DNA from: Faecalicatena contorta
Lineage (GTDB): Bacteria; Bacillota; Clostridia; Lachnospirales; Lachnospiraceae
DNA: 64,000 nt
Direction: 5' to 3' (one strand)
Assembly (NCBI RefSeq): GCF_039521745.1
Contig: NZ_BAAACT010000010.1
Numbering within the stretch: position 1 is the stretch's first letter; every line of letters starts with the position of its first letter. The position numbers and the translations under genes were made by a program. Below are positions 7,876-17,202 of this stretch, piece after piece. Under the pieces are notes generated by a model, which did not search any database, was not told the origin of the DNA, and saw nothing but the letters and a program-made list of their open reading frames with translations.

Positions 7876-10586
7876 TATGCTTCCTCCATACGAAATTCCC
7901 AGCGAACCGGTTTTGTAATTCCATGGAAAGAAGAGAAGATTTCCATGCAGACCCAGATATCCGCCTGTGATGCATCCCCGTCCCCCTCCATTTTTAACGC
8001 AAGCTTGTCAGGCTCTTCATACGGCTTTTCTACTTCGATCACATTTACACGTTTTGCATCTTCTGTTTTGAGCTCCACTGTAATCCTGGCCTTTCCTTCC
8101 AGCAGCTCAAACTGCAGGTACAACGGCTCTCCCTTCCGGTCTTTCGGGATATCCGTATGACAGTGGTATGCCAGAAAACCGCTGTTCTTCCATAAATCAT
8201 GAAGCTGGGTTCCATGGCCGATTTCCACCGGATGATAAGAAGGCAGATGGCTGTAATTTCCATCCACTTTTTCCGGCTCCTCAGGCATCCATTCTGCCAT
8301 TTCCCAATTTGTGATATATCTGCTCTGCACAGTTTCCGCCTCCGGCACCTTACTTCCCGGTTCACAGATACTTGTAAGCACCGCCTTTTCCAGCCCCCTG
8401 GCCTCTGCCTGGATTTCTACCCTGGTATCCTGCACTTCTGCTATGATCTGGGCCTTCCCGTTGTACAATCTGCATACTGGTTCTCTGCGGCTACTGGTGT
8501 CCTTCACATCCCCGTTGCCGGTTATCAGAAGCCTGGCCCCTTTCAGCCTGGTAATCTCAAATACATTCTCAGCATCCGGCACCTCCCGGCCTGCCTCGTC
8601 CAATGCGGTTACTGTATAAACAGCGGCTTCCCGGCAGCCGCTTTTTACCTGCCGGTTCTCCAGCTTCAAAGAAAGCTTTTTGGGTTCCCCTGTTGTCTCT
8701 CTCACGCATTGCGCAGCCACGTTTCCATTTACCATCGCAATGGCTTTCAATTCTCCCGGCTCATATGCCACATTCCAGTCTGTCTGAAAATAAGCATCGT
8801 TCTTTCTGGTTCCAAGCAATCGCCCATTCAGATAAAGGCTGACCTCATCCCCCGTGGAAAATACCCGCACTGTCACGTTTTCGCCTGCCTTCTTCCCGTT
8901 CCAATGGGGCTGGATATAGACGAATGCCTCTCCCCGCCAATACGTCTGATACAGATAATAGCTGTCCTTTGCATAACCATTCTGGTCCATACAGCCGCAG
9001 GGCGCAAACAGCCCCGGATAATCATGCTCTCCCCGGTAGTCCATCCCCGTCCAGGCAAACATACCGCTCATGTACGGCGTATTGTCCACAATCTGCCATG
9101 TACGGATTCCGGCTGTCCGGTTCCCCAGAACATCTTCCTCTGATGCATTGTTCACTTCTGAAAATACAATGGCCTTCTCAGGGTATTTCTTATGGACTGC
9201 TTCACACAGTTCAATGTTGTAGTTCATTCCAATCATATCCGCGCTTTGTGCTGCGCCGTCTTCCAATAGTCCTGTGTGCATCGCCATCAGCACCGGCCTT
9301 GTGGGATCCTGCTCATGAATCCTGTGCTTCATGGCATTCATGATCTTTCTTCCGCGTTCACCGTCCTGCAGGGATTCCTCGTTCCCTGCCGACCAGACGA
9401 TCACACTCGGATGGTTCCGGTCCCGTTTCACCATATTTTCCAGACGCCGCAGACCATTCGGCGAAGATTCGAACCAGCGGTTTTCGTCCATCACAAGCAT
9501 ACCCAGACGGTCGCATGCATCCAGCGTCTCCCGGGAATGCGGATTATGCGAGAACCGATATCCATTGCATCCCATATCTTTGAGGCGCTGTACCCGGTAC
9601 TCCTTTATATTATCCGGTAGTGCCGTTCCCAGGCCGCCATGATCCTCATGAATACACATTCCCTTTATTTTTGTTGGTATACCATTTAACAGAAAGCCGC
9701 GTTCTGCATCGAATTCAGCTGTCCTGAATCCAAATATAGTATCTACTTCGTCCAGCAGCACCTCCCCGCTGAAAATTCTTGTTCTCAACTGACAGAGCGT
9801 GGGATGCTCCACCGACCACAGCTTTGGATTTTTCACCTCCGCCTGCTGCATCAGCCTCTTTGTTTTCCGCCCCGGTACCAGCTGTATCGATTCTGTTTCA
9901 AATAATAAACTGCCCTGTTCATCCGCCGCCGTTTGAACCACCCTGACCTCTCTGTCTGCAAATGCGTCATTGCGCAGTGTCGTTTCTATCGGCACATTCC
10001 ACAGTTTTCCATCCCTGGATTCCGGATGAATGAAAATACCGCAGTAATCCACACAGACCGGCTCTGTCTTAACCAGCCATACGTGCCGGTAGATTCCTCC
10101 GCCTTCATACCACCATCCCTCGTATTCCCGGTTATCCACATATACCGCAATTACATTCAGCTCGTCCCCGTATCTGGCAATATCCGTCATATCCAGATCA
10201 ATTTCTGTGTATGCACTGTCATTCATCCCCATATAACAGCCGTTGATCCAAATACGGCTTTCCGTACAGATTCCTTCAAATTCTATATGGATGCTTTTCC
10301 CTCTGTCGGAAGGCTCCAACCTGAAGAATCTGCGGTACCATGCATTTTCCCGGATCAGAGAGCCATGCACCGGATTGGCCTCTGGCGTGGGTGCCCCCTG
10401 CACCACATAATCATGGGGCAGTTCCACTGTTTCCCAAAGACTGTCATCATAATCTGCTGAGGCAGGTCCTCTTCCCCTCTCCGTTTTTGTATGCATATAC
10501 GTATACAGATAACCGTGTGACACGGTATCTTCCACATCCCCCCTGTGAAATTTCCATCCTCTGTCCAACTGTAATTTTTTTCTCAT
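7875..10586 (-). CDS. Glycoside hydrolase family 2 protein (beta-galactosidase-like), GH2-a
   Basis: A 903-residue glycosidase of clan GH-A. It has an N-terminal sugar-binding jelly-roll domain, an Ig-like domain, and a TIM barrel with GMCIHEDHGGLG (about 310), NGYRFSHNPHS (about 340), and the acid/base glutamate in SAGNEES (about 402). The nucleophile is most likely the Glu in VFSEVNNA (about 473). A C-terminal Big_4-like/DUF4982-type region follows. There is no signal peptide, so it acts in the cytoplasm on imported substrate. GH2 includes beta-galactosidase, beta-glucuronidase and beta-mannosidase, and the specificity is unclear. It is a paralogue of the gene at 17203-20088. Confidence 0.92.
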   Translation of the reverse strand: MRKKLQLDRGWKFHRGDVEDTVSHGYLYTYMHTKTERGRGPASADYDDSLWETVELPHDYVVQGAPTPEANPVHGSLIRENAWYRRFFRLEPSDRGKSIHIEFEGICTESRIWINGCYMGMNDSAYTEIDLDMTDIARYGDELNVIAVYVDNREYEGWWYEGGGIYRHVWLVKTEPVCVDYCGIFIHPESRDGKLWNVPIETTLRNDAFADREVRVVQTAADEQGSLLFETESIQLVPGRKTKRLMQQAEVKNPKLWSVEHPTLCQLRTRIFSGEVLLDEVDTIFGFRTAEFDAERGFLLNGIPTKIKGMCIHEDHGGLGTALPDNIKEYRVQRLKDMGCNGYRFSHNPHSRETLDACDRLGMLVMDENRWFESSPNGLRRLENMVKRDRNHPSVIVWSAGNEESLQDGERGRKIMNAMKHRIHEQDPTRPVLMAMHTGLLEDGAAQSADMIGMNYNIELCEAVHKKYPEKAIVFSEVNNASEEDVLGNRTAGIRTWQIVDNTPYMSGMFAWTGMDYRGEHDYPGLFAPCGCMDQNGYAKDSYYLYQTYWRGEAFVYIQPHWNGKKAGENVTVRVFSTGDEVSLYLNGRLLGTRKNDAYFQTDWNVAYEPGELKAIAMVNGNVAAQCVRETTGEPKKLSLKLENRQVKSGCREAAVYTVTALDEAGREVPDAENVFEITRLKGARLLITGNGDVKDTSSRREPVCRLYNGKAQIIAEVQDTRVEIQAEARGLEKAVLTSICEPGSKVPEAETVQSRYITNWEMAEWMPEEPEKVDGNYSHLPSYHPVEIGHGTQLHDLWKNSGFLAYHCHTDIPKDRKGEPLYLQFELLEGKARITVELKTEDAKRVNVIEVEKPYEEPDKLALKMEGDGDASQADIWVCMEIFSSFHGITKPVRWEFRMEEA

Positions 10587-10612
10587 ATCATCGTCCTTTC
10601 CATCTTCCCCGT

Positions 10613-11446
10613 CTAGCCTTTGATCGCTCCGGCTGTCATTCCTCCTGCAATGCTTTTCTGCGTCAGGAAGAAAAAGACAACAACCGGTATCAGTGACAGG
10701 CAGGCCGCGGCAAATGCGGCATTCATATTCGAAACATGCTGTCCGAAGAAATAAAACTGCTGCATCGGTATTGTCCGCATTTCCTTCTTCTGCAGCACGA
10801 TCAGCCCGATATTGAACTCATTCCACATCCACAGCATATGCAGCGCTGCCACCGTTGCTGTGATAGGCTTCATCAGCGGAAATACAATAAACCAAAAGGT
10901 GCGTATTTTCCCGCAGCCATCAATCTGTGCGGCCTCCTCCAGCTCAACCGGAATGGTCTTCGTAAAACCGACATATAAAAATGTTGCGTAGGAAACACTG
11001 GTTCCTACCATCAGGATAATCGCGCCTGTATATGTATTCATCAGATCCAGACCCTTCAGCATTCGATAGACCGGAATCATGATCATCTGGAAGGAGACCA
11101 TCATACCTGACATCAGAAGCAGATCCATGGCTCTGTAAAACCGTTTGCCGCTCTTTCTGCAGATCATATACCCTGCCATAGAAGATGAGATAACAATCAG
11201 GATGACCGAAAGCAGCGTTACAATCGTACTGTTTTTTAGTGTCACAAAGAAATTTGTTACTTCCACTGCCTTGCTGAAATTCTCCAGATGCAGGCCGGAG
11301 GGGAGAGATAAAATACTTTTTGCCGTCTCCATCGGTGTCTTGAAGGCATTTACGATAACGATGTAAAGAGGCGCCAGGAATATCACTCCCGCAAGAATCG
11401 TCAGAAGGGAAATCAGCCCTTTGATTCGTTTACTTTTCTTTGACAT
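10613..11446 (-). CDS. Carbohydrate ABC transporter permease (MalG-like)
   Basis: The second membrane subunit of a CUT1-type sugar importer, 277 residues with about six helices. The cytoplasmic EAA loop reads EEAAQIDGCGKIRTFWFIV (about 190), the site that docks on the ATPase. It starts immediately after the first permease gene. No dedicated ATPase is encoded in this locus; CUT1 systems in Firmicutes commonly share a housekeeping MsmX-type ATPase, which would lie elsewhere. Confidence 0.92.
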   Translation of the reverse strand: MSKKSKRIKGLISLLTILAGVIFLAPLYIVIVNAFKTPMETAKSILSLPSGLHLENFSKAVEVTNFFVTLKNSTIVTLLSVILIVISSSMAGYMICRKSGKRFYRAMDLLLMSGMMVSFQMIMIPVYRMLKGLDLMNTYTGAIILMVGTSVSYATFLYVGFTKTIPVELEEAAQIDGCGKIRTFWFIVFPLMKPITATVAALHMLWMWNEFNIGLIVLQKKEMRTIPMQQFYFFGQHVSNMNAAFAAACLSLIPVVVFFFLTQKSIAGGMTAGAIKG

Positions 11447-12301
11447 CTACGCTTCCACCTCCAGTCTGCGCAAAGCCCTGGACAATCCGCCTCCGATCAA
11501 TACCAGTGCAATGGTAAATACAACCGAGATGGCCTGCCCGTATCCTGCCTTGTTATAACTCATCAAATGATTGTATATATAGATACCGATCGTCTCTGAT
11601 GCTCCTGCCGGTCCCCCCTGGGTCGCCGCATACGGAGTTGCGAATTCACGCAGCCCATAGGTCAGCGACAGGGTTATGCAGGTGGTAAATGCCGGTACAA
11701 TCATAGGCAGCGTTACCCGGAAGAACTGCTGTATCCTGGTTGCTCCGTCCAGATCCGCTGATTCATATAATTCCTTTGGCACTGTGGTCAGAGAGGAAAG
11801 ATAAACAAGCATATTGATTCCCACATCAATCCACATATGGATGATGGCAATTCCGAGAATTACGGTACTCTTCTGCCCCAGAAGACTGTTCCATCCGAAC
11901 AGGTTTCTGAACACATCGCGGAAAATGTAGCCCCAGATAAACACTGCCAGCACAACGCTGATTGCGGTAGGAAGGAAAAATGCGGTCCTTGCAAAGGTCC
12001 TCCCGATAAATTTCCGGTTGATTGCCAGTGCAAGCAAAAGAGAAATGATATTCCCCGCAATCGTTGCAATCAAGGTATAGCAGATCGTGTTCTGCACGGG
12101 CTGCAGAATATCTTTGTTGGAAAATATGTTGATAAAGTTTTTAAACCCAACATAATTTAGTTCTTTGCTGACCCCATTCCAGTCTGTCAACGCAATATGC
12201 AGCCCCGAAAAAAACGGAATAATGACAGAAAAGCCGAAAAAAAATAAGACCGGCAGCAAAAAGCTAAAATTTATCAGCTTACTTTTTACTTTTTTATTCA
12301 T
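11447..12301 (-). CDS. Carbohydrate ABC transporter permease (MalF/UgpA-like)
   Basis: The first membrane subunit of the CUT1 importer, 284 residues with about six helices. The EAA-type loop is YESADLDGATRIQQFFRVTL (about 185-204). The short basic N-terminus is followed directly by helix 1. It abuts the next permease gene and follows the solute-binding-protein gene after a stable intergenic hairpin (12317-12344), which fits lower permease than binding-protein expression. Confidence 0.92.
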   Translation of the reverse strand: MNKKVKSKLINFSFLLPVLFFFGFSVIIPFFSGLHIALTDWNGVSKELNYVGFKNFINIFSNKDILQPVQNTICYTLIATIAGNIISLLLALAINRKFIGRTFARTAFFLPTAISVVLAVFIWGYIFRDVFRNLFGWNSLLGQKSTVILGIAIIHMWIDVGINMLVYLSSLTTVPKELYESADLDGATRIQQFFRVTLPMIVPAFTTCITLSLTYGLREFATPYAATQGGPAGASETIGIYIYNHLMSYNKAGYGQAISVVFTIALVLIGGGLSRALRRLEVEA

Positions 12302-12316
12302 AGGTCTTCCTTTCCC

Positions 12317-12344
12317 GGACAGGCGCCGCGGACGGTGCCTGTCC
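12317..12344 (-). other. Intergenic stem-loop between solute-binding-protein and permease genes
   Basis: Arms at 12317-12327 and 12334-12344 pair over 11 positions with one mismatch around a six-base loop, and GC content is high. There is no T-tract after it on the minus strand, so it is more likely an mRNA-stabilising or processing hairpin than a terminator. Such hairpins after binding-protein genes raise their expression over downstream permeases. A similar one occurs in the second ABC operon at 27892-27929. Confidence 0.7.
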
Positions 12345-12357
12345 TGTGTCCACTATT

Positions 12358-13659
12358 CTATTTTTGCGCCGACAGAGCCGCTTCAAACCGCTCATCCAGC
12401 ATCTCAATGGCCTCATCCACCGTCATATTTTCATTCATCAGAAGTTCTGTCTCCACATCCGTCACGATCGTCTCCAGCTCGTCCGACACGAACAGCTCAG
12501 AATACCCGGTCCAGTCAAACACCTTATTCTCATTAATATACTGCTGAACGTCATAGAGGATTCCATCTTCTTCCGTAACCTCTACGTTTTTACATGCAGA
12601 GATATCACCTTTTGTCTTTTGCTGCAGTGCCCCCATTTCCGGTGTAGAGAGCATTTCCAGGAATTTCAGGGCTGCATCTGCATTTTCTGAATCCTGATAT
12701 ACCGCAAACCCGCCAGGTGTAGAGCGAAGCGGCAGCATCGCTTCTTCAGAATCCTCCGTCAGCGGTAGCGGAAAGATTCCAAGATTTGCATCCGGATTGA
12801 TTCCCAGCACAGCCGCCGGGGTCCATGAGCCGTTGAGAATCATGCCTGCATCTCCTACTGCCAGCATATTCAGCGCCGTATTCCAGTCTGTTCCGAAGGG
12901 ATCGTCATTGGTATACTGATACCGTTCTTTCATCCTCTGCAGAACCTCTGAAAAATGGCCTTCGTCCGCCGCCCAGGTTGTTGTTCCTGCCTCCAGGTTC
13001 AGACGGTTCTCTTTGTCATATTTTACAGTTGTTACCACGGAATCGCACTGCTCGTCGCTGAACAGCACCCACTGCTCCTGGAACCCCGCTGCAATCGGAG
13101 TCTTTCCTGCTTCCTGTATCGTCTTGCAGGTATCGATAAATCCACTCCAGGTATCAGGCACCTGCTTAATTCCTGCTGCCTCAAATACATCCTTGTTATA
13201 TATGACAAACATGCCGCCCTGCGTAAAGGGCAGGCACCATGTTTTGCCATCGGCGCTGCATGCCTCAATTGCACTCTCCTTGATATTTTCATTCAGCCAT
13301 TCTTCCCCGGAAATATCCATACAAATTCCCGCATCTATAAACTCCTGTTTTTTATGGATATCATCAATAAAGAACAAATCGGGGACATCATCCGCCGCAA
13401 TCTTATTGCGCAGCATGGAGTTGTAATCATCGCTGGAGAGCGTCTCCATGTCAATCTTGACATCCGGATTTTTCTCTTCAAACTGTTCAATAGCCTGCTC
13501 CAGAAAACTGATCGCACTGTCTTCATTCATATCATGAATCAACGTCAGTTTTGTATCTTTGTGCTCTTCCGCATCTGATGAACCCTTCGCCCCGCATCCG
13601 GCAGCCATCCCCGCGATCATTACAGCAGCAAGCACAACACTTATTCCTTTTCGTTTCAT
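12358..13659 (-). CDS. Extracellular sugar-binding lipoprotein (ABC, family 1)
   Basis: The 433-residue substrate receptor of the CUT1 importer. The N-terminus is a lipoprotein signal with lipobox GMAAGC, so the mature protein is tethered through Cys22. The following sequence is a type 1 extracellular solute-binding fold, with GGMFVIYNKDVFEAAGI (about 150) as the typical hinge and ligand region. It has a strong AGGAGG site and its own promoter candidate upstream (13702-13730), and it is followed by a stem-loop before the permease genes. Confidence 0.93.
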   Translation of the reverse strand: MKRKGISVVLAAVMIAGMAAGCGAKGSSDAEEHKDTKLTLIHDMNEDSAISFLEQAIEQFEEKNPDVKIDMETLSSDDYNSMLRNKIAADDVPDLFFIDDIHKKQEFIDAGICMDISGEEWLNENIKESAIEACSADGKTWCLPFTQGGMFVIYNKDVFEAAGIKQVPDTWSGFIDTCKTIQEAGKTPIAAGFQEQWVLFSDEQCDSVVTTVKYDKENRLNLEAGTTTWAADEGHFSEVLQRMKERYQYTNDDPFGTDWNTALNMLAVGDAGMILNGSWTPAAVLGINPDANLGIFPLPLTEDSEEAMLPLRSTPGGFAVYQDSENADAALKFLEMLSTPEMGALQQKTKGDISACKNVEVTEEDGILYDVQQYINENKVFDWTGYSELFVSDELETIVTDVETELLMNENMTVDEAIEMLDERFEAALSAQK

Positions 13660-13701
13660 AGATTTTCCTCCTCTTATTATGGGATTTCCTTTGTTGACTC
13701 T

Positions 13702-13730
13702 AATATAAACTTTTTTCTTTTACAGGTCAT
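13702..13730 (-). promoter_or_regulatory. Sigma-A-like promoter for the ABC/GH2 segment
   Basis: On the minus strand ATGACC (13725-13730) and TATATT (13702-13707) are separated by 17 bases, in the 90-bp gap between the YesN gene and the solute-binding-protein gene. The -10 is good and the -35 is weak, which fits a promoter activated by the adjacent YesN-type regulator. Confidence 0.4.
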
Positions 13731-13749
13731 TTTAAAAAATTGCAGTTTC

Positions 13750-15324
13750 TTAAAAAATACTATCTTTATATTCAGAAACTGTTGTCCCCGTCACCTGTTT
13801 GAAAATCGTGGAAAAATAAGAGGCACTGGAAAATCCTACAGTCTCAGCAATCTCATGGGCTTTCATATTGGTGTTTTTCAGAAGCTTTTTAGCACCCTCG
13901 ACCCTTACCTGATTGATATACTGGGTCAGCTTCATTCCCGTACTGTTTTTAAAAATCTTGCAGAGATAATTCGATGTCAGCCCCATCTCTTCTGAGAGAA
14001 TTTCCAGTGAAATCTCTTTCATATAATTTTTTTCAATATAATTCATAATCGCGGAGGCCTGCCTGCTGCTTCCGCCAGACCCGATCTGATTCTTCTGGCT
14101 GATCTTCAGAACCAGCTTTTCATAATCTTCCAGCAATGCAGCCTCCATCTCCTGGATAGACCTGAACCTTCGGCACCAGCCCTCTGTAATCACCTTCACG
14201 CCCAGAATCATTTCAGGGTTTATATGTTCTTCTATAGAGATACGGTAGAAAATATGAAAAAGCAAAAAGCATGTTCTCTGAAGGCTGTTCTTATCGGGAC
14301 GTGTCTGATAGAGGTTTTGAATGATCTGCTTTAACTGTGCCCGTGCTCTTTCCTCCTGGCCCTCATGGATCTCTTCCGCCAGCTCCTCAATGGCAGCTTC
14401 CAGATTCTGCTCCGTCTTCTTCTGGTTTAAAGTGGAATAAAAAAACACTTTTTCATATCCTTCATACAGGCTCTGTTCCTGTGCCCTCAGCGCCTGCCGG
14501 TACAAAAGGGCAATATCACCGGGATTTTTAAAGCTGTCGCTGACTCCCATGGAAAATCCCGTAATATGCTGCCTTTTCATTTCCTGATAAATAGCAGTCA
14601 CCTTCCGGGTCACATATTCGAAAATACGCATGGCGCTATTTTCATGCTCCAGACAAAACAGAACTGCCAGAGTTTCACCATCCATGGAAACGGTAAACTC
14701 CTGCTCTGATATATGTTCATTCAATATGTTCCGCGACTTTTCATAAGTCACCTCATCCGGATCAGGGAGTTTCACTGTCAGCACGGTCATATTGCCCGGT
14801 TTATCCGTCCTTCCGGTATATTCCCAGAATTTCTGCATATACTCCTGAGAATTCAGCTTATTCAAAAGCAGATTTTTTAAAAAGTCATTGGAAATAATAG
14901 AGAAATTCTCTGTTACAAACTGAGATTTTTTATATTCCTCTTTTTCCCGCTCAATTTCCGCCGCTATCTTATCCAGTATGGAAATGATTTCCTGCTCCTT
15001 CAGGTCATACTTCAGAATATAATCCCGGGCGCCCAGCTTCATTGCGTCTTTTACAAAATTAAAATCATCATATGAGCTCAGAACAATGCATTTAATCCTG
15101 GGATAGCATTCCCGCACCTGCTTTAGCAGTTCAATTCCATTCATCTCCGGCATACTGATATCTGTGAGAATCAGATCCGGTATCTCTTCTTTCAGGCAAT
15201 CCAGCGCACATTTCCCATTCATAGCCTCTCCGATCACCTGAAATCCATATGCCTCCCAGTCCATAAAATTCCGGATTTCATAACGGTAAAACACATCGTC
15301 TTCTACAATCAATATCTTATACAC
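13750..15324 (-). CDS. YesN-type response regulator with AraC DNA-binding domain
   Basis: A 524-residue regulator. The N-terminal receiver has the acidic pocket VEDD (about 7-10) and the phosphoacceptor Asp in LILTDISMPEMNG (about 55). A long middle linker with helical segments follows. The C-terminal 100 residues form two AraC-type helix-turn-helix units, ending with the usual GFSSASYFSTIFKQVTG region. It overlaps the kinase gene by eight bases, forming a YesMN pair. It lies just before the solute-binding-protein gene and probably activates it. Confidence 0.94.
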   Translation of the reverse strand: MYKILIVEDDVFYRYEIRNFMDWEAYGFQVIGEAMNGKCALDCLKEEIPDLILTDISMPEMNGIELLKQVRECYPRIKCIVLSSYDDFNFVKDAMKLGARDYILKYDLKEQEIISILDKIAAEIEREKEEYKKSQFVTENFSIISNDFLKNLLLNKLNSQEYMQKFWEYTGRTDKPGNMTVLTVKLPDPDEVTYEKSRNILNEHISEQEFTVSMDGETLAVLFCLEHENSAMRIFEYVTRKVTAIYQEMKRQHITGFSMGVSDSFKNPGDIALLYRQALRAQEQSLYEGYEKVFFYSTLNQKKTEQNLEAAIEELAEEIHEGQEERARAQLKQIIQNLYQTRPDKNSLQRTCFLLFHIFYRISIEEHINPEMILGVKVITEGWCRRFRSIQEMEAALLEDYEKLVLKISQKNQIGSGGSSRQASAIMNYIEKNYMKEISLEILSEEMGLTSNYLCKIFKNSTGMKLTQYINQVRVEGAKKLLKNTNMKAHEIAETVGFSSASYFSTIFKQVTGTTVSEYKDSIF

Positions 15325-17128
15325 CTGCCTGTGCCTCCTCTCTTGTCCGAAATAACGGAAGCCAGACCTCTACAATGCTTCCCCTTCCAGGTTCACTGAT
15401 ATAATTCAATCCATACTCTTCTCCAAAATATTGCTTGATTCGCTGTGACACGTTTGCCACTCCAATGCTATTCAACCCTTCATACCTTTCTTCCTGCACA
15501 GTCAATATCGATTTTATTTTTTCCTGCGTCATCCCGACCCCATTATCTTCCACCGTCAGCCGGAGCTTTCCTTCTGAAACGGATGAAGTAATCCGGATTA
15601 TCCCGTTTCCCTTGGATATCTCGATGCCGTGAAAAATTGCATTTTCCACCAGCGGCTGCAGGATAAAGTCCAGCATAATATATTCCTGCACGCCCTCGCA
15701 CAGACAGTATTCTACAGCAAACTTATCCTCGTACCTGAACTTCTGCAGGGTAAAATAATTCCGGATATACTCCACCTCTTCCCTGACTGTGTGGTATTCT
15801 CCGTTTTTGCTTAATGATGCTCTGAGAAGTTCGATCAGCGCCGCCGTCATTTCTGCGATATGCTCCTGCTTTTCCATCTTCGCCATGCATTGAATTGACC
15901 CCAGTGAATTATAAAGAAAATGGGGATTGATCTGAGCCTTCAGTACCTGGAGTTTAAGCCTTTGTTTCGCCTGTCCTTCTTTATAGGCCGCTTCAATTAG
16001 CTCTTCAATCTTATCCGCCATATAGTTAAAACGCGTACACAGCATGCCGATTTCGTCAAGACTGGTGGGTTCGATATGCACTTTAAAATCGCCCTGTTCT
16101 ACCTTCCGCATGTTCCGCTCAAGGTAATGGATATTCCGGCTCAGATTTCTTGAAACAGCATAGGAAAAAATCAATGATACAAGAATCGCCCCTACCGCAA
16201 TCATCATAATATACCATTTAATTGATTTTGCATTTGCCATGAAAACATGCTCCGGTATCAAACAGTATATGTTCCACTCTGTACTGTTTTTGATGCGTTC
16301 TGCAAAAATATAACTCTCATTCTGGTAAAGAATACGCGATATATAATTGCCATACCGGTCTTCTTTCCTGCTCATACGGTTGTCTATTCCGTCTTCCATC
16401 TGAAAATCCCCGTAAATCATGGAACTCTCATTATTTTCGAAGACCAGGCTTTCATTGTCGATCATCCGGTTCCGGGACTGGATGGGCCGGAAGAAATCCT
16501 GAGCAATAGCAAAGACCACCGTTCCATACACCTGCCCCAATTGATTCTTCGTATCAATCATATTGCGCACCAGATAGACCTGATTTTCTTCTTCCTCCAG
16601 AAACCAGCATGTATTCTTTGCGCCCATCCGGTTCTCCGCCATTTCGAGAATCTCTGCCGCCCGTTCCTGGTTGATATTGCTGTCATTAAATGCCTTTGTA
16701 TACCTCGCCCACCATGCCGGCTGTTCTCCCACCCCTTTTACGTAAAAAGCAGTGACTGGCACGGAGCTGCTAAAATGTTTATTGCCAAGTGTCCGGATGT
16801 TCTGCCTGTATTTTCCCGTACCTTCCTGCTTAATCTGCGGCTCCGGAGCCTTGATACACTCAAGAAACGCCTCGTCGGTCATAAGTTCATATGTGGTCTC
16901 CAACAAACTTTCTGTGCGGTTTTCTAAGTTATAGGATAATTGTTCCAGGAACTCACCGGTAAAACTGGCCGTATTTCTGAAGATAACCTGTACTGAAATA
17001 TACTGAAAAACTCCTCCCAGCAGTAGAATCAAAAGCAGCATAGTACTTACATACGCAATAAAAAATTTGGAGCGGATTTTCAGTTTTTTTGCCCACAAAC
17101 GGATTTTTTCTATCAGCTTCTGTGCCAT
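15317..17128 (-). CDS. YesM-type sensor histidine kinase
   Basis: A membrane kinase of about 603 residues. It has an N-terminal helix, an extracellular sensor region, a second helix near 310-330, a HAMP domain, and the His_kinase domain with phosphoacceptor in INPHFLYNSLGS (about 400). The HATPase has VENAIFHGIE and DNGVGM boxes. Kinases of this group sense extracellular carbohydrate and phosphorylate the partner YesN. The start at the ATG at 17128 follows AGGGGG; upstream ATGs at 17152 and 17173 are in frame and cannot be excluded. The gene follows the GH2-b gene and overlaps the regulator gene. Confidence 0.92.
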   Translation of the reverse strand: MAQKLIEKIRLWAKKLKIRSKFFIAYVSTMLLLILLLGGVFQYISVQVIFRNTASFTGEFLEQLSYNLENRTESLLETTYELMTDEAFLECIKAPEPQIKQEGTGKYRQNIRTLGNKHFSSSVPVTAFYVKGVGEQPAWWARYTKAFNDSNINQERAAEILEMAENRMGAKNTCWFLEEEENQVYLVRNMIDTKNQLGQVYGTVVFAIAQDFFRPIQSRNRMIDNESLVFENNESSMIYGDFQMEDGIDNRMSRKEDRYGNYISRILYQNESYIFAERIKNSTEWNIYCLIPEHVFMANAKSIKWYIMMIAVGAILVSLIFSYAVSRNLSRNIHYLERNMRKVEQGDFKVHIEPTSLDEIGMLCTRFNYMADKIEELIEAAYKEGQAKQRLKLQVLKAQINPHFLYNSLGSIQCMAKMEKQEHIAEMTAALIELLRASLSKNGEYHTVREEVEYIRNYFTLQKFRYEDKFAVEYCLCEGVQEYIMLDFILQPLVENAIFHGIEISKGNGIIRITSSVSEGKLRLTVEDNGVGMTQEKIKSILTVQEERYEGLNSIGVANVSQRIKQYFGEEYGLNYISEPGRGSIVEVWLPLFRTREEAQAGV

Positions 17129-17202
17129 ATTCTGTTTTCCCCCTGTTCTCATCTGTATATTCCAAAAGGACATACAAGACCTCTTGTATGTCCTTAATTA
17201 TA